Positions 6,557-16,562 of a stretch of 39,000 nucleotides of DNA are shown here, piece after piece (positions within the stretch are counted from its first letter, which is position 1; each line of letters starts with the position of its first letter). This DNA comes from Porticoccaceae bacterium (GTDB taxonomy: Bacteria; Pseudomonadota; Gammaproteobacteria; Pseudomonadales; Porticoccaceae), in assembly GCA_024639885.1 (NCBI GenBank), contig JAHEGD010000006.1, forward strand, positions 152,983 through 191,982, given 5' to 3'. The notes under the pieces were generated by a model. The model was not told the DNA's origin. It was given only the letters and a program-made list of their open reading frames with translations, and searched no databases. Made by a program: the position numbers and the translations under genes.

Positions 6557-7683
6557 CGCAGCCACTGCGCCGGGTCGACCGGTTGGCCGCTGCGACGCAG
6601 CTCGAAGTAGAGCGCATTGCCGATCGCTTCACCACTGTCGCCGGCGTAGCCGATCACTTCACCGGCGTTGAGCTGGTCGCCCAAGTTGGCGGCCAACTCG
6701 CTGTTGTGTGCATAGAGACTGAGCGTCTGGTCGCCGTGGTCGACGATGATCAGCAAGCCGTAGCCGCGCAGGTAGTCTGCGTAGACTACGCGGCCGGGGT
6801 GGACCACTGCGATCGGGTCGCCACGGCGCGCGTCGATCAGCCAGCCCTGCCAGCGCAGCTGGTCGTCGCGGCGCTGGCCGAAGGTGTGCAGCAGGCGGCC
6901 GGGCGCCGGTCGCGGCAGCTTGCCTTTGAGGGCAGCGATCGGTTGGCTGGGCTGGCGCGCGGCAGCACGCTGGGCAGCTTGGGCGACGACCCGCTCAAGC
7001 CGTTGGCGCTGCTCGGTGAGCTCTGCCAGCTCGCCGCGCTGGGCCTCAATGGCAGCGCTGAGCTCACGGCTGCGGGCTTGCTGTCGGCTCAGTGAGGCTG
7101 CTAGCTCGGTGGTCAGCTGACGCTGACTGACCTGCTGCTGTTGCAGGGTCGCGGTGCGTTGGCGGCGCTCGCTCTGCACGCTGGTAAGTTCCACTAGGTC
7201 GCGGTTGAGAGCGGCCAGTAACTGGCGGCGCGCCGCGATCAGATAGCGGTAGTAGACCAGCTGGCGTTGAATGGCGGCTGGTTGTTGCTGGTTGAGCAGT
7301 AACTTTAAGCGCGGCTCGCGGCCCAGCCGGTAGTGGGCAGCTAGCACGCTGCTGGCGCGCTGGCGCTGGTCGGCGATCTGCGTGACCAGTTGACCTTCGC
7401 GGAGCTCTAGCTCGGCCAGTTCAGCCCGACTGGCGGTTAATTGGTCGGTGACCTTGCGGCGCTGCTGGGCGAGTAAATTCTGCTGGCGGACCAGTGCCGC
7501 GAGCTGTTCAGCCAGCGCTTGCTGGCTGCTGCTGTCGCGGCTTAGCGTGCGCTCTAATAGCGCGATCTGCTCGCCGAGCGCGGCCAGCTGCCGGTCCTCG
7601 GCGCTGTCGGCCGCCGCCGGCAGAACTGCGGCCAGCCAGCAGGCGAGCAGTGCACGGCGGATCATGGCCAGGCGGGTAGCCAC
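6553..7683 (-). CDS. envC: EnvC-type murein hydrolase activator (LytM/M23 domain)
   Basis: 376 residues from GTG 7683 (an ATG at 7665 is an alternative; neither has a clear ribosome binding site). A signal peptide (ALLACWLAAVLPAAADS) is followed by a long Gln/Arg/Leu-rich coiled coil to about residue 245 and a C-terminal M23 domain. The peptidase metal motifs are broken: the HxGxD motif reads WQGWLID and the HLHFE motif reads ALYFE, with only the YAH histidine kept. This matches EnvC, which lacks hydrolase activity itself and activates AmiA/AmiB amidases at the division septum under FtsEX control. The gene follows gpmI by eight bases, the conserved order. Confidence 0.9.
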   Translation of the reverse strand: MATRLAMIRRALLACWLAAVLPAAADSAEDRQLAALGEQIALLERTLSRDSSSQQALAEQLAALVRQQNLLAQQRRKVTDQLTASRAELAELELREGQLVTQIADQRQRASSVLAAHYRLGREPRLKLLLNQQQPAAIQRQLVYYRYLIAARRQLLAALNRDLVELTSVQSERRQRTATLQQQQVSQRQLTTELAASLSRQQARSRELSAAIEAQRGELAELTEQRQRLERVVAQAAQRAAARQPSQPIAALKGKLPRPAPGRLLHTFGQRRDDQLRWQGWLIDARRGDPIAVVHPGRVVYADYLRGYGLLIIVDHGDQTLSLYAHNSELAANLGDQLNAGEVIGYAGDSGEAIGNALYFELRRSGQPVDPAQWLR

Positions 7684-7691
7684 CGCGGCGG

Positions 7692-9227
7692 TCAGTTGAC
7701 CAGTGCGCGGCCGCTCATCTCGGCCGGCTGTGCGACGCCCATCAGCGCCAGCAGGGTGGGGGCGATATCGGCCAGCGAGCCGCCGCTGGCAAGCGCTGTG
7801 TCGCGCGGGCCGACGTAGACCAAGGGCACCGGCAGGGTGGTGTGCTGAGTGTGCGGTTGGCCGTTGGCGGCATCGTACATCGACTCGACGTTGCCGTGGT
7901 CGGCGGTGATCAACGCTTGGCCTCCGACCGCGCGGATCGCCTCGATCACTTCGGCGAGCGCCGCGTCGACCGCTTCGACCGCTTGAACGGCGGCGTCGTA
8001 GTTGCCGGTGTGGCCGACCTGATCGCAGTTGGCATAGTTGCAGACGATCGCATCAAACTCGCCGCTGTGGATGGCGGCGACCAGTTTCTCGGTCACCTCG
8101 GGGGCGCTCATCTGCGGCTGTAGGTCGTAGGTCTCGACCTGTGGCGAGGGCACTAAGATACGCTGTTCACCCGCGTAGAGCGCCTCTTGGCCGCCGCTGA
8201 AGAAGAAGGTGACGTGAGCGTATTTTTCAGTCTCGGCGATTCGCAGCTGCTGTTTGCCGGCTTTGGCGAGCACCTCGCCAAAGCTGTTGACCAGCTCCTC
8301 GGGGGGAAAGGCGATCGGTGCCGGGATGGCGTCTTCGTACTGGGTGGTCTGGACAAAACTGCCGAGCTGGCGCACTGCGCCGCGGGCGAACCCATCGAAG
8401 CCGGGGTTGGTGAAGCAGTGCGTCAACTGGCGGGCGCGATCGGGCCGGAAGTTCATGAACAGCACGGCGTCGCCGTCGTCGATAAAGGCGCGCTGGCTGG
8501 CGCTATCGAGGATCGCGGTGGCGGCGACGAACTCGTCGTTTTCGTCGCGCGCGTAGGCCTGCGCTAGCGCTGCACTGGCGCTGTCGGCGTCGTACAGCCC
8601 ACGGCCCTCGGTGAGCAGTTGGTAGGCCTGGCTGACCCGCTCCCAGCGGTTGTCGCGATCCATCGCGTAAAAGCGCCCACAGACTGACGCGATGCGACCA
8701 CAGCCGAGCTTGGCGAACAGCTGCTCGGCTGCTTCAAGGCTGGGCTGGGCACTGCGCGGCGGGCAGTCGCGGCCATCTAAAAAGGCGTGCAGATAGACTT
8801 GTTTGGCGCCGCGCGCCACCGCCATCTCGATCATCGCCAAGATGTGCGCTTCGTGGCTGTGGACGCCACCCGGCGACAGGAGGCCGAGGATGTGCACGGC
8901 GCGGCCGGCGGCCACGGCGCTGTCGATCGCCGCGCAGTAGACCGGGTTGGTTTGAAACTCGCCATCGCTGATCGCTTTATTGATGCGGGTAAAATTTTGG
9001 TAGACGACACGGCCGGCGCCGAGTGTCATATGGCCCACTTCGGAGTTGCCCATCTGGCCGTCGGGCAGGCCGACCGCCATACCGGAGGTGGCGATGGTGG
9101 TGTGCGGGCAGCTCGCCCACAGCGACTGCCAAAATGGCGCGCGGGCGTTGGCGATAGCGTTGTTGTCGCTCGCCTCGCGGTAGCCAAAGCCGTCGAGAAT
9201 AATCAATGCGGTGGTCGGTTTGCTCAT
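7692..9227 (-). CDS. gpmI: 2,3-bisphosphoglycerate-independent phosphoglycerate mutase
   Basis: 511 residues, normal for the Mn-dependent enzyme that interconverts 3- and 2-phosphoglycerate in glycolysis and gluconeogenesis. It belongs to the alkaline-phosphatase superfamily: the metal ligand Asp12 lies in ILDGFG, and the phosphoserine nucleophile Ser62 lies in [17 protein letters not shown]. Other motifs are [49 protein letters not shown] and TADHGNVE, all complete. GAGGAGAG lies eight bases before the ATG. It is 14 bases after uup and directly upstream of envC, so one transcript is likely. Confidence 0.97.
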   Translation of the reverse strand: MSKPTTALIILDGFGYREASDNNAIANARAPFWQSLWASCPHTTIATSGMAVGLPDGQMGNSEVGHMTLGAGRVVYQNFTRINKAISDGEFQTNPVYCAAIDSAVAAGRAVHILGLLSPGGVHSHEAHILAMIEMAVARGAKQVYLHAFLDGRDCPPRSAQPSLEAAEQLFAKLGCGRIASVCGRFYAMDRDNRWERVSQAYQLLTEGRGLYDADSASAALAQAYARDENDEFVAATAILDSASQRAFIDDGDAVLFMNFRPDRARQLTHCFTNPGFDGFARGAVRQLGSFVQTTQYEDAIPAPIAFPPEELVNSFGEVLAKAGKQQLRIAETEKYAHVTFFFSGGQEALYAGEQRILVPSPQVETYDLQPQMSAPEVTEKLVAAIHSGEFDAIVCNYANCDQVGHTGNYDAAVQAVEAVDAALAEVIEAIRAVGGQALITADHGNVESMYDAANGQPHTQHTTLPVPLVYVGPRDTALASGGSLADIAPTLLALMGVAQPAEMSGRALVN

Positions 9228-9241
9228 CTGGATAGCTCTCC

Positions 9242-11146
9242 TCAGGGTTCTAGCTCGGACCAGCGCTGGAATAGCGCCTCGAGTTTGGCGTTGGCGGCGG
9301 CCAGTTCGGCCTCGGTGGCGGCGATCTGCTCGCGCGGTTGGGTATAGAAGTCGCTCGCCGACATCTGCTCGCCGAGCGCCGCGATCGCCTGTTCGGCGGC
9401 CTCGATGTCGGCTGGCAAGCTGTCGAGCTCGCGCTGCTCTTTATAAGAGCGCTTTTTAGGTTTGTCGGCGCTCGCTGTCGGCGCTGCCGGCTTGGCTTTG
9501 GCGGCCGGCTTGGCGGTGGGGGCGCTGGCCGCGGCGTAGTCGCGCTGGCGCAGCCAGTCATCGTAACCGCCGACATATTCGTTAACTTGGCCGGGCTGTT
9601 CGGCGGTGCCCTCAAAGACGATGCTGCTGGTGACGACGTTGTTGATAAAGGCGCGGTCGTGGCTGACCAGCAGCAGCGTGCCGGGGTAGTTGATCAGCAG
9701 CTCTTCGAGCAGGTCGAGGGTGTCGATGTCGAGATCGTTGGTCGGCTCATCGAGCACCAGCAGGTTGGAGGGCTGGGCAAACAGCTTGGCCAGCAGCAGC
9801 CGGTTGCGCTCCCCGCCAGAGAGCGCGCTGACCGGTTGCCGGCAGCGCTTGGGGTCGAACAAAAAATCTTGCAGGTAGCTGATGACATGGCGCTGCTTGC
9901 CGCCGATGTCGAGCATGTCGCGGCCGTCGGCGACGCTGTCCTGCACGGTACGCTGCTCATCGAGCGCGGCGCGGTACTGGTCAAAGTAGGCGATCTGCAG
10001 GTTGTGGCCGCAGCGCACGCTGCCGCTGGTCGGTGTCAGGTCGCCGAGGATCGCCTTCAACAGGGTGGTCTTGCCGACCCCATTGCGGCCGATCAGGCCG
10101 ATCTTGTCGCCGCGCTGGATCAGCGTCGAGAAGCCGTTGACCACCTGCTTGTCGCCAAACGCGATGCTGATGTCGTTGACCTCACTGACCAGCTTGCCAG
10201 AGCGGCCGCCCTCGTGGATGGTCATCTTCGCCGAGCCGGTCACCTTGCGCCGCTCGGCGTGTTCGCGGCGCATCTCTTCCAATGCGCGGACCCGGCCCTC
10301 GTTGCGGGTGCGGCGCGCTTTGATGCCTTGGCGGATCCAGATCTCCTCCTCGGAGAGGCGCTTGTCGAACAGTGCGTTCTGCTTTGCCTCGGTTTCCAGC
10401 TGCTCTTCTTTGCGCACCAGGTAGGTGGCGTAGTCGCAGTCAAACTGGCGCAGCTGGCCACGGTCGATCTCGATAAAGCGGGTGGCCAGGTTCTCCATAA
10501 ACTGGCGGTCGTGGCTGATAAACAGCAGCGAGCCGTGCCAGTTGAGCAGAAACTGCTCGATCCATTGGATCGCCTCAATGTCGAGATGGTTGGTCGGCTC
10601 GTCGAGCAGCAGCAGGTCGGGGTTGCGGACCAGTGCGCGGGCCAGCAGCACGCGGCGCTTGTAGCCGCCCGACAGGGCGTTGATGTCGGCTTCCGCGTCG
10701 AGCTCCATCTTGGTGACAATTGACTCGACGCGCTGGTTGGTGTCCCAGCCGTTACAGTCGTCGAGGGCGCTCTGGCAGCGCTCTAGCTCGGCCATGGTGG
10801 CATCGCTAAAGTCACCCTCGGCCATGGCGTGGGTGAGTGCGTGGTAGCGCTGCAGCAGCTCGCCCTCGCTGCCAAGGCCGGCGGCAATCACATCAAACAC
10901 CGAGCCGGTCAGTCCGACCGGCACCTGCTGCTCGAGCTGGGCGACCACCAGCCCCTCCTCGACCTTGCGGACGCCGTCGTCGGGCTTGATGAGGCCGACA
11001 ATCACCTTGAGTAGGGTCGATTTGCCGGCGCCGTTGCGGCCGATCAGGCAGACCCGTTCGCCGCGCTCGATGGACAGCGAGATGCCGTCGATCAGCGGGG
11101 GTTGGCCGTAGCTGATGGTGACGTCGTTGAGGTTGAGCAGGGCCAT
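9242..11146 (-). CDS. uup: ABC-F family ATPase Uup
   Basis: 634 residues with two ABC cassettes and no membrane segments. Cassette 1 has GRNGAGKST (residues 36-44), [15 protein letters not shown] and [11 protein letters not shown]; cassette 2 has [24 protein letters not shown] and [12 protein letters not shown] charged linker separates them. The C-terminus has an Ala-rich tether and a [13 protein letters not shown] coiled-coil domain, the feature that distinguishes Uup from EttA, YheS and YbiT. ABC-F proteins act on the ribosome, and Uup has also been linked to DNA branch-structure handling and transposon excision. The ATG follows the stop of the upstream MMPL gene directly (TAGATG). Confidence 0.92.
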   Translation of the reverse strand: MALLNLNDVTISYGQPPLIDGISLSIERGERVCLIGRNGAGKSTLLKVIVGLIKPDDGVRKVEEGLVVAQLEQQVPVGLTGSVFDVIAAGLGSEGELLQRYHALTHAMAEGDFSDATMAELERCQSALDDCNGWDTNQRVESIVTKMELDAEADINALSGGYKRRVLLARALVRNPDLLLLDEPTNHLDIEAIQWIEQFLLNWHGSLLFISHDRQFMENLATRFIEIDRGQLRQFDCDYATYLVRKEEQLETEAKQNALFDKRLSEEEIWIRQGIKARRTRNEGRVRALEEMRREHAERRKVTGSAKMTIHEGGRSGKLVSEVNDISIAFGDKQVVNGFSTLIQRGDKIGLIGRNGVGKTTLLKAILGDLTPTSGSVRCGHNLQIAYFDQYRAALDEQRTVQDSVADGRDMLDIGGKQRHVISYLQDFLFDPKRCRQPVSALSGGERNRLLLAKLFAQPSNLLVLDEPTNDLDIDTLDLLEELLINYPGTLLLVSHDRAFINNVVTSSIVFEGTAEQPGQVNEYVGGYDDWLRQRDYAAASAPTAKPAAKAKPAAPTASADKPKKRSYKEQRELDSLPADIEAAEQAIAALGEQMSASDFYTQPREQIAATEAELAAANAKLEALFQRWSELEP

Positions 11147-13723
11147 CTAGTTGTTACTCCCAGCGCCAAACGGTTTGAACAGTAAGATCAGCCGCGGCAG
11201 CAGTGTCATAGAGCCAAACAGCGCGGCGATCATCGCCAGACCGGTGAGCAGCCCAAAGTAAATGGAGGGGATAAAGTTGGAGAAAGCGAGAATAGAGAAG
11301 CCGACGATGATCGTGATAGCGGTGTAGAACAGCGCCCGACCGATGCTGGCGTGGGCGCGGTACATGGTGGCGGTATAGTCGCTATCAACGCCAAACTCGC
11401 GCCGGAAGCGGGTGATGTAGTGGATCGCATGGTCGACGCCGATACCGACTGTGATCGCGGCGATGGTGATGGTCATCATGTCGAGCGGAATGCGCGCCAG
11501 CCCCATGCCGCCGAGGACAATGCCGGCCGCCAAGAAGTTGGGCACGATGGCGATCAGCGAGATCGACAGCGAGCGGAACAGCACCAAAAACATCGCAACG
11601 ATACCGACGAACACCGCGCCGAGGGTGAGGATCTGCGACTTAAATAGGCTCTGCAACATATTGTTGTAGAGCACCAGCAGGCCGGTGAACTGCGCCTCGC
11701 CGTTTTGGTAGCCGAGCTCGTCGACAATAAATTGGTCGATGCGAGCGAGCAGCTCGGCCCGCTTGAGCTGGCCCTGGGTCTCCATGGCGCGCATCTGTAT
11801 GCGCGTCTCGTTGGCCGGCTCGTCTAGGTAGGGGCCAACCAGCTGCTGGTAGATCTCTGGGCTGAGGCTCTTGCGCAGGAAGGCGATCTCAAAATCGTTG
11901 AGCTGGTGGCCGAGTAGCGCACTGGCGACGCGGTTGACGGTCGCCAGCGAGCTGACCACGCCGATCTCCGGCTGCGCCTCGAGAAAACTGTGCAGTTTCT
12001 CAAGGTCGGCGAGCCCGGCGCGGGTGAACCAGTAGGTGTCGGCCAGCGTCGGCGCGGTCGCATCATCGCCAAACGGGTCGGCGGCGCTATCGCTGGCAAA
12101 TGGATCGGTAGCAAACGGGTCGTCGCCAAACGACGGCTCGGCCGGCTCGCCAAACGGATCATCGGCGAATGGGTCGTCGCCGCTGCTGGCCGGCTGTTCG
12201 GTGACAAACGCCGGCGCCTGCAGCACGATGTCGAGCGGTGTGGTGCCGCCGAGTGCGCCGTCGATCACCTCCATGCCGCGGTAGATCTCGGTGTCGCTGC
12301 GGAAGTAGTCGATGAAGCGGTTCTCTACCTGCAGCTGGCTGATACCGTAGCCGGACAGCCCGGCCAGTGCCGCCGACAGCAGCAGCACGGCACCGCCGTG
12401 GCGCTCGGTGAGGCGGGCAAAGCGCAGTGTGACACTGGCTGAATTGTCGTTGTCGTCAATGCCGCGCTCGCGGCCGAGCAGCATCATGCCGGCCGGCATC
12501 ACCACAAAGGCGATCAGCAGTGCCACCGAGATGCCGATGGTCATCATCCAGCCGAAGTCGATCACCGGGCGAATGTCGCTGACCACCAGCGAGACGAACG
12601 CGACGATGGTGGTCAGCACCGTATAGAGACACGGCAGTGCCATCGAGCTGACCGTGGCGGTGACCAGCTCGAGCTGGCTCCAGTCCGGCTGCTGGCGGTG
12701 CAGCTCGCGGTAGCGCACCACCAGGTGGATAGTTAGCGCCAAGGTGATGATCAGCAGCAGCGAGACAAAATTGGACGAGATCACTGTCAGTCGCCAGTCG
12801 ATCCACGCCAAAAAGCCGAGCATAGTGACCAGCGTGGCGGCGCAGGTCAGCAGCGGCAGTACCACCCAGCGCAGCCGGCGAAAGATCACCGCCATAGTGA
12901 GCACAATGAATATCAAGATACCGCTGCCAAACACCATTAGGTCGCTGGAGATGAAGTCGATCATGTCGGCGGTGATCATGTCCGGGCCGCCGAGGAAGAT
13001 CGTCGCCCGCTCCCGGTAGGGGGTCATCATCGCCCGTACCGCGGCGACGCGCTCTTTGTTGGCGGCCGCCTTAGCGGTGCGGTAGTCGAGGAACTGCTGG
13101 CTGACCGCGTCCAGTTCGGCGAGCCTGGCGCTGTCCAGCGTGCCGGCGTCGCGCTGCAGGCGCAGACTGTCGCGCTCGCCGACTAGTTCGAGATAACGGC
13201 TATCCAGCGGCAGGGTGGCGAGCAGCCCGGTGGTCGAGCCGTCGGCCGACAGCACCAAGTTGCGGTAGAGCGGGCTGGTCAGAAACTCTTGGCGCGCTGC
13301 GCTGCGGTCTACCCCGGCGCTCTGCAGTGTATTGAGTGGCTCGCTGAGATCGCCGAGTGAGATTGGCGGACTGAGCAGTAGCGGCAGGTCGAGGATTGAG
13401 GTGACGCCGGCGACCCCATCGATGGCGGCCAGCTCGTCGCGCAGTGCGCGGAGCAGGGCGAGGTTGTCGTCGTCAAATAGATCGCCCTGGTTGGGCTCGA
13501 AGGTGACCAGCAAAAAGTCGCTGCTGCCGTAGCGGCGGGTCACTTCGCGGTAGTAGTTGAGCGCGTCGTCGTGCTCGAGGGTCAGCGAGTCGGCCGAGGC
13601 GTCGATCTTAAAGTTGCCAAGCCCGGCGGCCATGGCGGCAGTCAGCACGGCGATCAGTAGCAGTGCGCTGCGCGGGTAGCGCAGCACGCTGGCTTGCATG
13701 AAGCGGGTAAACAGTGAGGGCAT
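11147..13723 (-). CDS. RND/MMPL family exporter with DPF-rich periplasmic loop
   Basis: 858 residues from the ATG at 13723 (a form starting at 13762 would add 13 residues; the shorter start leads into the family N-terminus MPSLFTRF). The pattern is typical of MMPL-type predicted exporters: an N-terminal membrane helix, a large periplasmic domain, a block of five to six helices, a second periplasmic domain and a second helix block with VGIGVDHAIHYITRFR. The second periplasmic domain contains an acidic insertion at about residues 511-560 with five DPF motifs. The substrate is unknown; relatives move hydrophobic molecules such as lipids. It is directly abutted by uup. Confidence 0.85.
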   Translation of the reverse strand: MPSLFTRFMQASVLRYPRSALLLIAVLTAAMAAGLGNFKIDASADSLTLEHDDALNYYREVTRRYGSSDFLLVTFEPNQGDLFDDDNLALLRALRDELAAIDGVAGVTSILDLPLLLSPPISLGDLSEPLNTLQSAGVDRSAARQEFLTSPLYRNLVLSADGSTTGLLATLPLDSRYLELVGERDSLRLQRDAGTLDSARLAELDAVSQQFLDYRTAKAAANKERVAAVRAMMTPYRERATIFLGGPDMITADMIDFISSDLMVFGSGILIFIVLTMAVIFRRLRWVVLPLLTCAATLVTMLGFLAWIDWRLTVISSNFVSLLLIITLALTIHLVVRYRELHRQQPDWSQLELVTATVSSMALPCLYTVLTTIVAFVSLVVSDIRPVIDFGWMMTIGISVALLIAFVVMPAGMMLLGRERGIDDNDNSASVTLRFARLTERHGGAVLLLSAALAGLSGYGISQLQVENRFIDYFRSDTEIYRGMEVIDGALGGTTPLDIVLQAPAFVTEQPASSGDDPFADDPFGEPAEPSFGDDPFATDPFASDSAADPFGDDATAPTLADTYWFTRAGLADLEKLHSFLEAQPEIGVVSSLATVNRVASALLGHQLNDFEIAFLRKSLSPEIYQQLVGPYLDEPANETRIQMRAMETQGQLKRAELLARIDQFIVDELGYQNGEAQFTGLLVLYNNMLQSLFKSQILTLGAVFVGIVAMFLVLFRSLSISLIAIVPNFLAAGIVLGGMGLARIPLDMMTITIAAITVGIGVDHAIHYITRFRREFGVDSDYTATMYRAHASIGRALFYTAITIIVGFSILAFSNFIPSIYFGLLTGLAMIAALFGSMTLLPRLILLFKPFGAGSNN

Positions 13724-13824
13724 GATCGACCTATTCTGGCGGCGGCAAAAGACGGCCGCCATTATAGGCCAAAAGGCCGGCGCGATGGCGCCGCGGGCGG
13801 CCGATTGAGCTGGGGGTGGCGGCT

Positions 13825-15087
13825 TTAAACGGTGAAGTCGCGGTCGAGTTTTTTAGCGACCATCACCTTCTTGAGCCGCGCGTATTGGGGAATGCCATTT
13901 TTATAGGGGGGGTAGTCCTCGCCCTCAATCAGCGGTGCCAGATAGGCGCGGCCCTTGTCGGTGATGCTGTAGCCATCTTTGCTGATGTAGCTGCGCGGCA
14001 TCATCTTCTCGACGTTGGCGACCTTCTCCAGCGGCGCTTCGCCGATGGTCCAGCTGTAGCGGGCGGCGGCTTTGCGCTCGATGGTGACCATGATCGAGTG
14101 CTTGCCTTCGAGCGCCTTCTCAACCGCGGCGCGGCCGACCGCATAGGCCTGCTCGACATCGGTTTTAGAGGCGATGTGGCGAGCCGAGCGCTGCAGGTAG
14201 TCGGCCAGCGCCCAGTGGTATTTGTAGCCGAGAGCCTTCTTGATCATGCCGGCCAGGGTCGGCGCAACGCCGCCGAGCTGCTGGTGGCCAAAGGCGTCTT
14301 TGTGGATAGAGCCGGCCAGCAGCGCGCCATCTTTGTACTGGGTGCCCTCCGAGGCGACGATCACGCAGTAGCCGTGTTCGGTGACGCAGCGCTCGACCTC
14401 GGCGATAAAGCGCTCGCGCTCAAACGGCACCTCGGGCAGCAGAATAATGTGCGGCGGGTCGCCGGCCTGCTCGGCGGCCAGCGCGCTGGCGGCTGCGATC
14501 CAACCGGCGTGGCGGCCCATCACCTCAAGGATAAATACCTTGGTCGAGGAGCGCGCCATCGAGGCGACGTCCATGCTCGCCTCTTTGGTAGAGACCGCGA
14601 CATATTTGGCAACCGAGCCAAAGCCCGGGCTGCAGTCGGTGAACGGCAGGTCGTTATCGACGGTTTTGGGGATGTGGATGGCCTGAATGGGAAAGCCCAT
14701 TTTCTTCGACATCTGCGCCACCTTGAGGCAGGTGTCGGCCGAGTCGCCGCCGCCGTTATAGAAAAAGTAACCGATGTTGTGGGCGCGGAATACGTCGATC
14801 AGCCGCTCGTACTCGGCCTGGTTCTCGTCGAAGCCCTTGAGCTTGTAGCGGCACGAGCCGAACGCGCCGGAGGGGGTGTGGCGCAGTGCTTTGATGGTGC
14901 TAGCGCTCTCTTTGCTGGTGTCGATCAGCTCCTCTTGGAGGGCGCCAACAATGCCGTTGAGGCCGGCGTAGACCTTGCCGATTTTATCTTTGTGCTCGCG
15001 GGCGGCGTCAATAACCCCGGCGGCCGATGCGTTGATGACAGCGGTAACGCCGCCGGACTGGGCGTAGAACGCGTTCATTTTGGCCAT
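13825..15087 (-). CDS. Pyrophosphate-dependent 6-phosphofructokinase
   Basis: 420 residues. Phosphorylates fructose-6-phosphate, probably with pyrophosphate, in a reversible step usable for glycolysis or gluconeogenesis. The phosphoryl-donor loop reads NGGGDSADT (residues 111-119); the Asp at the second position of the usual GGDGS motif region is a mark of PPi-dependent enzymes. The substrate motif is PKTVDND (140-146) and MGRHAGW is present. No N-terminal extension of plant type is seen. AAGGGAA lies before the ATG. It is transcribed divergently from mpl. ATP use cannot be wholly excluded from sequence. Confidence 0.87.
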   Translation of the reverse strand: MAKMNAFYAQSGGVTAVINASAAGVIDAAREHKDKIGKVYAGLNGIVGALQEELIDTSKESASTIKALRHTPSGAFGSCRYKLKGFDENQAEYERLIDVFRAHNIGYFFYNGGGDSADTCLKVAQMSKKMGFPIQAIHIPKTVDNDLPFTDCSPGFGSVAKYVAVSTKEASMDVASMARSSTKVFILEVMGRHAGWIAAASALAAEQAGDPPHIILLPEVPFERERFIAEVERCVTEHGYCVIVASEGTQYKDGALLAGSIHKDAFGHQQLGGVAPTLAGMIKKALGYKYHWALADYLQRSARHIASKTDVEQAYAVGRAAVEKALEGKHSIMVTIERKAAARYSWTIGEAPLEKVANVEKMMPRSYISKDGYSITDKGRAYLAPLIEGEDYPPYKNGIPQYARLKKVMVAKKLDRDFTV

Positions 15088-15143
15088 TGGGGATTCCCTT
15101 CGGTGGATAGCAAGCCGCTAATTTTAGTCGATGGCGGCGACTA

Positions 15144-15171
15144 TTGCATTAGCTAACCCCGGTGGGATAAT
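15144..15171 (+). promoter_or_regulatory. Probable sigma-70 promoter of mpl
   Basis: TTGCAT at 15144-15149 and GATAAT at 15166-15171 with a 16-base spacer, in the 119-base divergent gap between the PPi-phosphofructokinase gene and mpl. Expected transcript start is near 15178, about 29 bases before the mpl ATG. Motif match only. Confidence 0.42.
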
Positions 15172-15206
15172 CGCACTCCTTCACCTATTTGGGCAGCCGA
15201 GCGGTT

Positions 15207-16562
15207 ATGCACATTCATATTCTAGGTATTTGCGGCACGTTTATGGGCAGCCTCGCCCAGCTTGCGGTGGCCGCCGGCCACCGCGTTACCGGCAGCGATG
15301 CCAACGTCTACCCGCCGATGAGCGACCAGCTAGAGCTGGCCGGTATCGGTCTGATCGAAGGGTTTGACCCGGCCCAGCTGGAACCGGCGCCGGACTTGGT
15401 GATCATTGGCAATGCGATGTCGCGCGGCAACCCGTGCGTAGAGGCGGTGCTCGACCGGCGGCTGCCCTACAGCTCTGGCCCACAGTGGCTGGGCGAGCAG
15501 ATCTTGGCCGGCCGCCATGTGCTGGCGGTAGCCGGTACCCACGGCAAGACCACCACCGCCAGCCTGCTCGCTTGGGTGCTGGAGTACGCCGGCCGTGAGC
15601 CGGGCTACCTGATCGGCGGCGTGCCGGGTAACTTTGCCCAGTCGGCGCGGCTCGGCGGCGGCGAGCTGTTTGTGGTCGAGGCCGACGAATACGACAGCGC
15701 CTTCTTCGATAAGCGCTCCAAGTTTGTCCACTACCGGACCACCACTGCGGTTCTGAACAATTTAGAGTACGACCACGCCGACATCTTTCCCGACCTGGCC
15801 GCCATCCAGCGCCAGTTCCACCACTTGGTGCGCACCGTGCCGGCCAGCGGCCAGATTATCTACCCGCCCGCCGTCGCCGCCCTCACCGAGGTGTTGGCGA
15901 TGGGCTGCTGGAGCCGCCAGGTGACGTTGGGGCCGGCCAGCGCAGCGGGCGAGCCGTGTGAGTGGTCTGTGCAGGAGTGCAGCGACGACGGCACTACCTT
16001 TACCCTCTGCCATCGCGGCGCCGCGGTGGCCAGTGTCAGCTGGGCGCTGACCGGCCAGCACAATATGGCCAACGCGCTGGCCGCGGTGGCCGCCGCGGCG
16101 CAGGTTGGGGTCGACCCGGCGCTGGCGGCGCAGGCGCTCAATCAGTTCGCCGGCGTCAAGCGGCGCATGGAGGTGGTCTGGCAGAGCCCGGCAGTGACCG
16201 TCTACGACGACTTTGCTCACCACCCGACGGCGATCGCCACCACCCTCGAGGGGCTGCGCGCCCGGGTTGGCCGTGCGCCGCTGCTGGCGGTGATCGAACC
16301 GCGCTCGGCGACTATGCGCGCCGGCGTCCACGGCGACCGGTTGGGCGCGGCAAGCGCCGCCGCCGACAGCGTATTTTGGTACCAAAACAGCGCGGTCGAC
16401 TTTGATCTGGAAGCGGCGGTGGCCGGTCAGCCAGTCTACCGCGACATCGACCAGCTGCTCGCCGCGACCGTCGCTTGGGCCGCTAACGGCGGCCACGTTG
16501 TGGTGATGAGCAACGGCGGCTTTGAGGGGTTGGTCGCCAAACTGGTTGCGCGGTTAAAGTAA
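15207..16562 (+). CDS. mpl: UDP-N-acetylmuramate:L-alanyl-gamma-D-glutamyl-meso-diaminopimelate ligase
   Basis: 451 residues from the ATG at 15207; the upstream TTG at 15189 is less likely because MHIHILGICGTFMGS is the family N-terminus. Mpl attaches recycled murein tripeptide to UDP-MurNAc in peptidoglycan recycling. Mur-ligase motifs are all visible: the ATP loop AGTHGKTTT (about 109-117), EADEYDSAFFDKRSKF (the Mpl-specific variant of the Mur metal block), NLEYDHADIF and DDFAHHPTAI. It converges on dtd and overlaps its 3' end by nine bases. No defects seen. Confidence 0.95.
   Translation: MHIHILGICGTFMGSLAQLAVAAGHRVTGSDANVYPPMSDQLELAGIGLIEGFDPAQLEPAPDLVIIGNAMSRGNPCVEAVLDRRLPYSSGPQWLGEQILAGRHVLAVAGTHGKTTTASLLAWVLEYAGREPGYLIGGVPGNFAQSARLGGGELFVVEADEYDSAFFDKRSKFVHYRTTTAVLNNLEYDHADIFPDLAAIQRQFHHLVRTVPASGQIIYPPAVAALTEVLAMGCWSRQVTLGPASAAGEPCEWSVQECSDDGTTFTLCHRGAAVASVSWALTGQHNMANALAAVAAAAQVGVDPALAAQALNQFAGVKRRMEVVWQSPAVTVYDDFAHHPTAIATTLEGLRARVGRAPLLAVIEPRSATMRAGVHGDRLGAASAAADSVFWYQNSAVDFDLEAAVAGQPVYRDIDQLLAATVAWAANGGHVVVMSNGGFEGLVAKLVARLK

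Noticed and set aside
9338-10723. 461-codon frame antisense to uup
   Set aside because: Mirror of the high-GC uup coding frame, which carries complete ABC motifs; the antisense product has no recognisable domain.
13752-13768. TATAAT-like -10 box at the first possible start of the MMPL gene
   Set aside because: No acceptable -35 element at the right distance; the sequence may be chance around a GGCC-TTTT-GGCC repeat.
13816-15156. 446-codon frame antisense to the PPi-phosphofructokinase gene
   Set aside because: Antisense shadow of a gene with complete active-site motifs.
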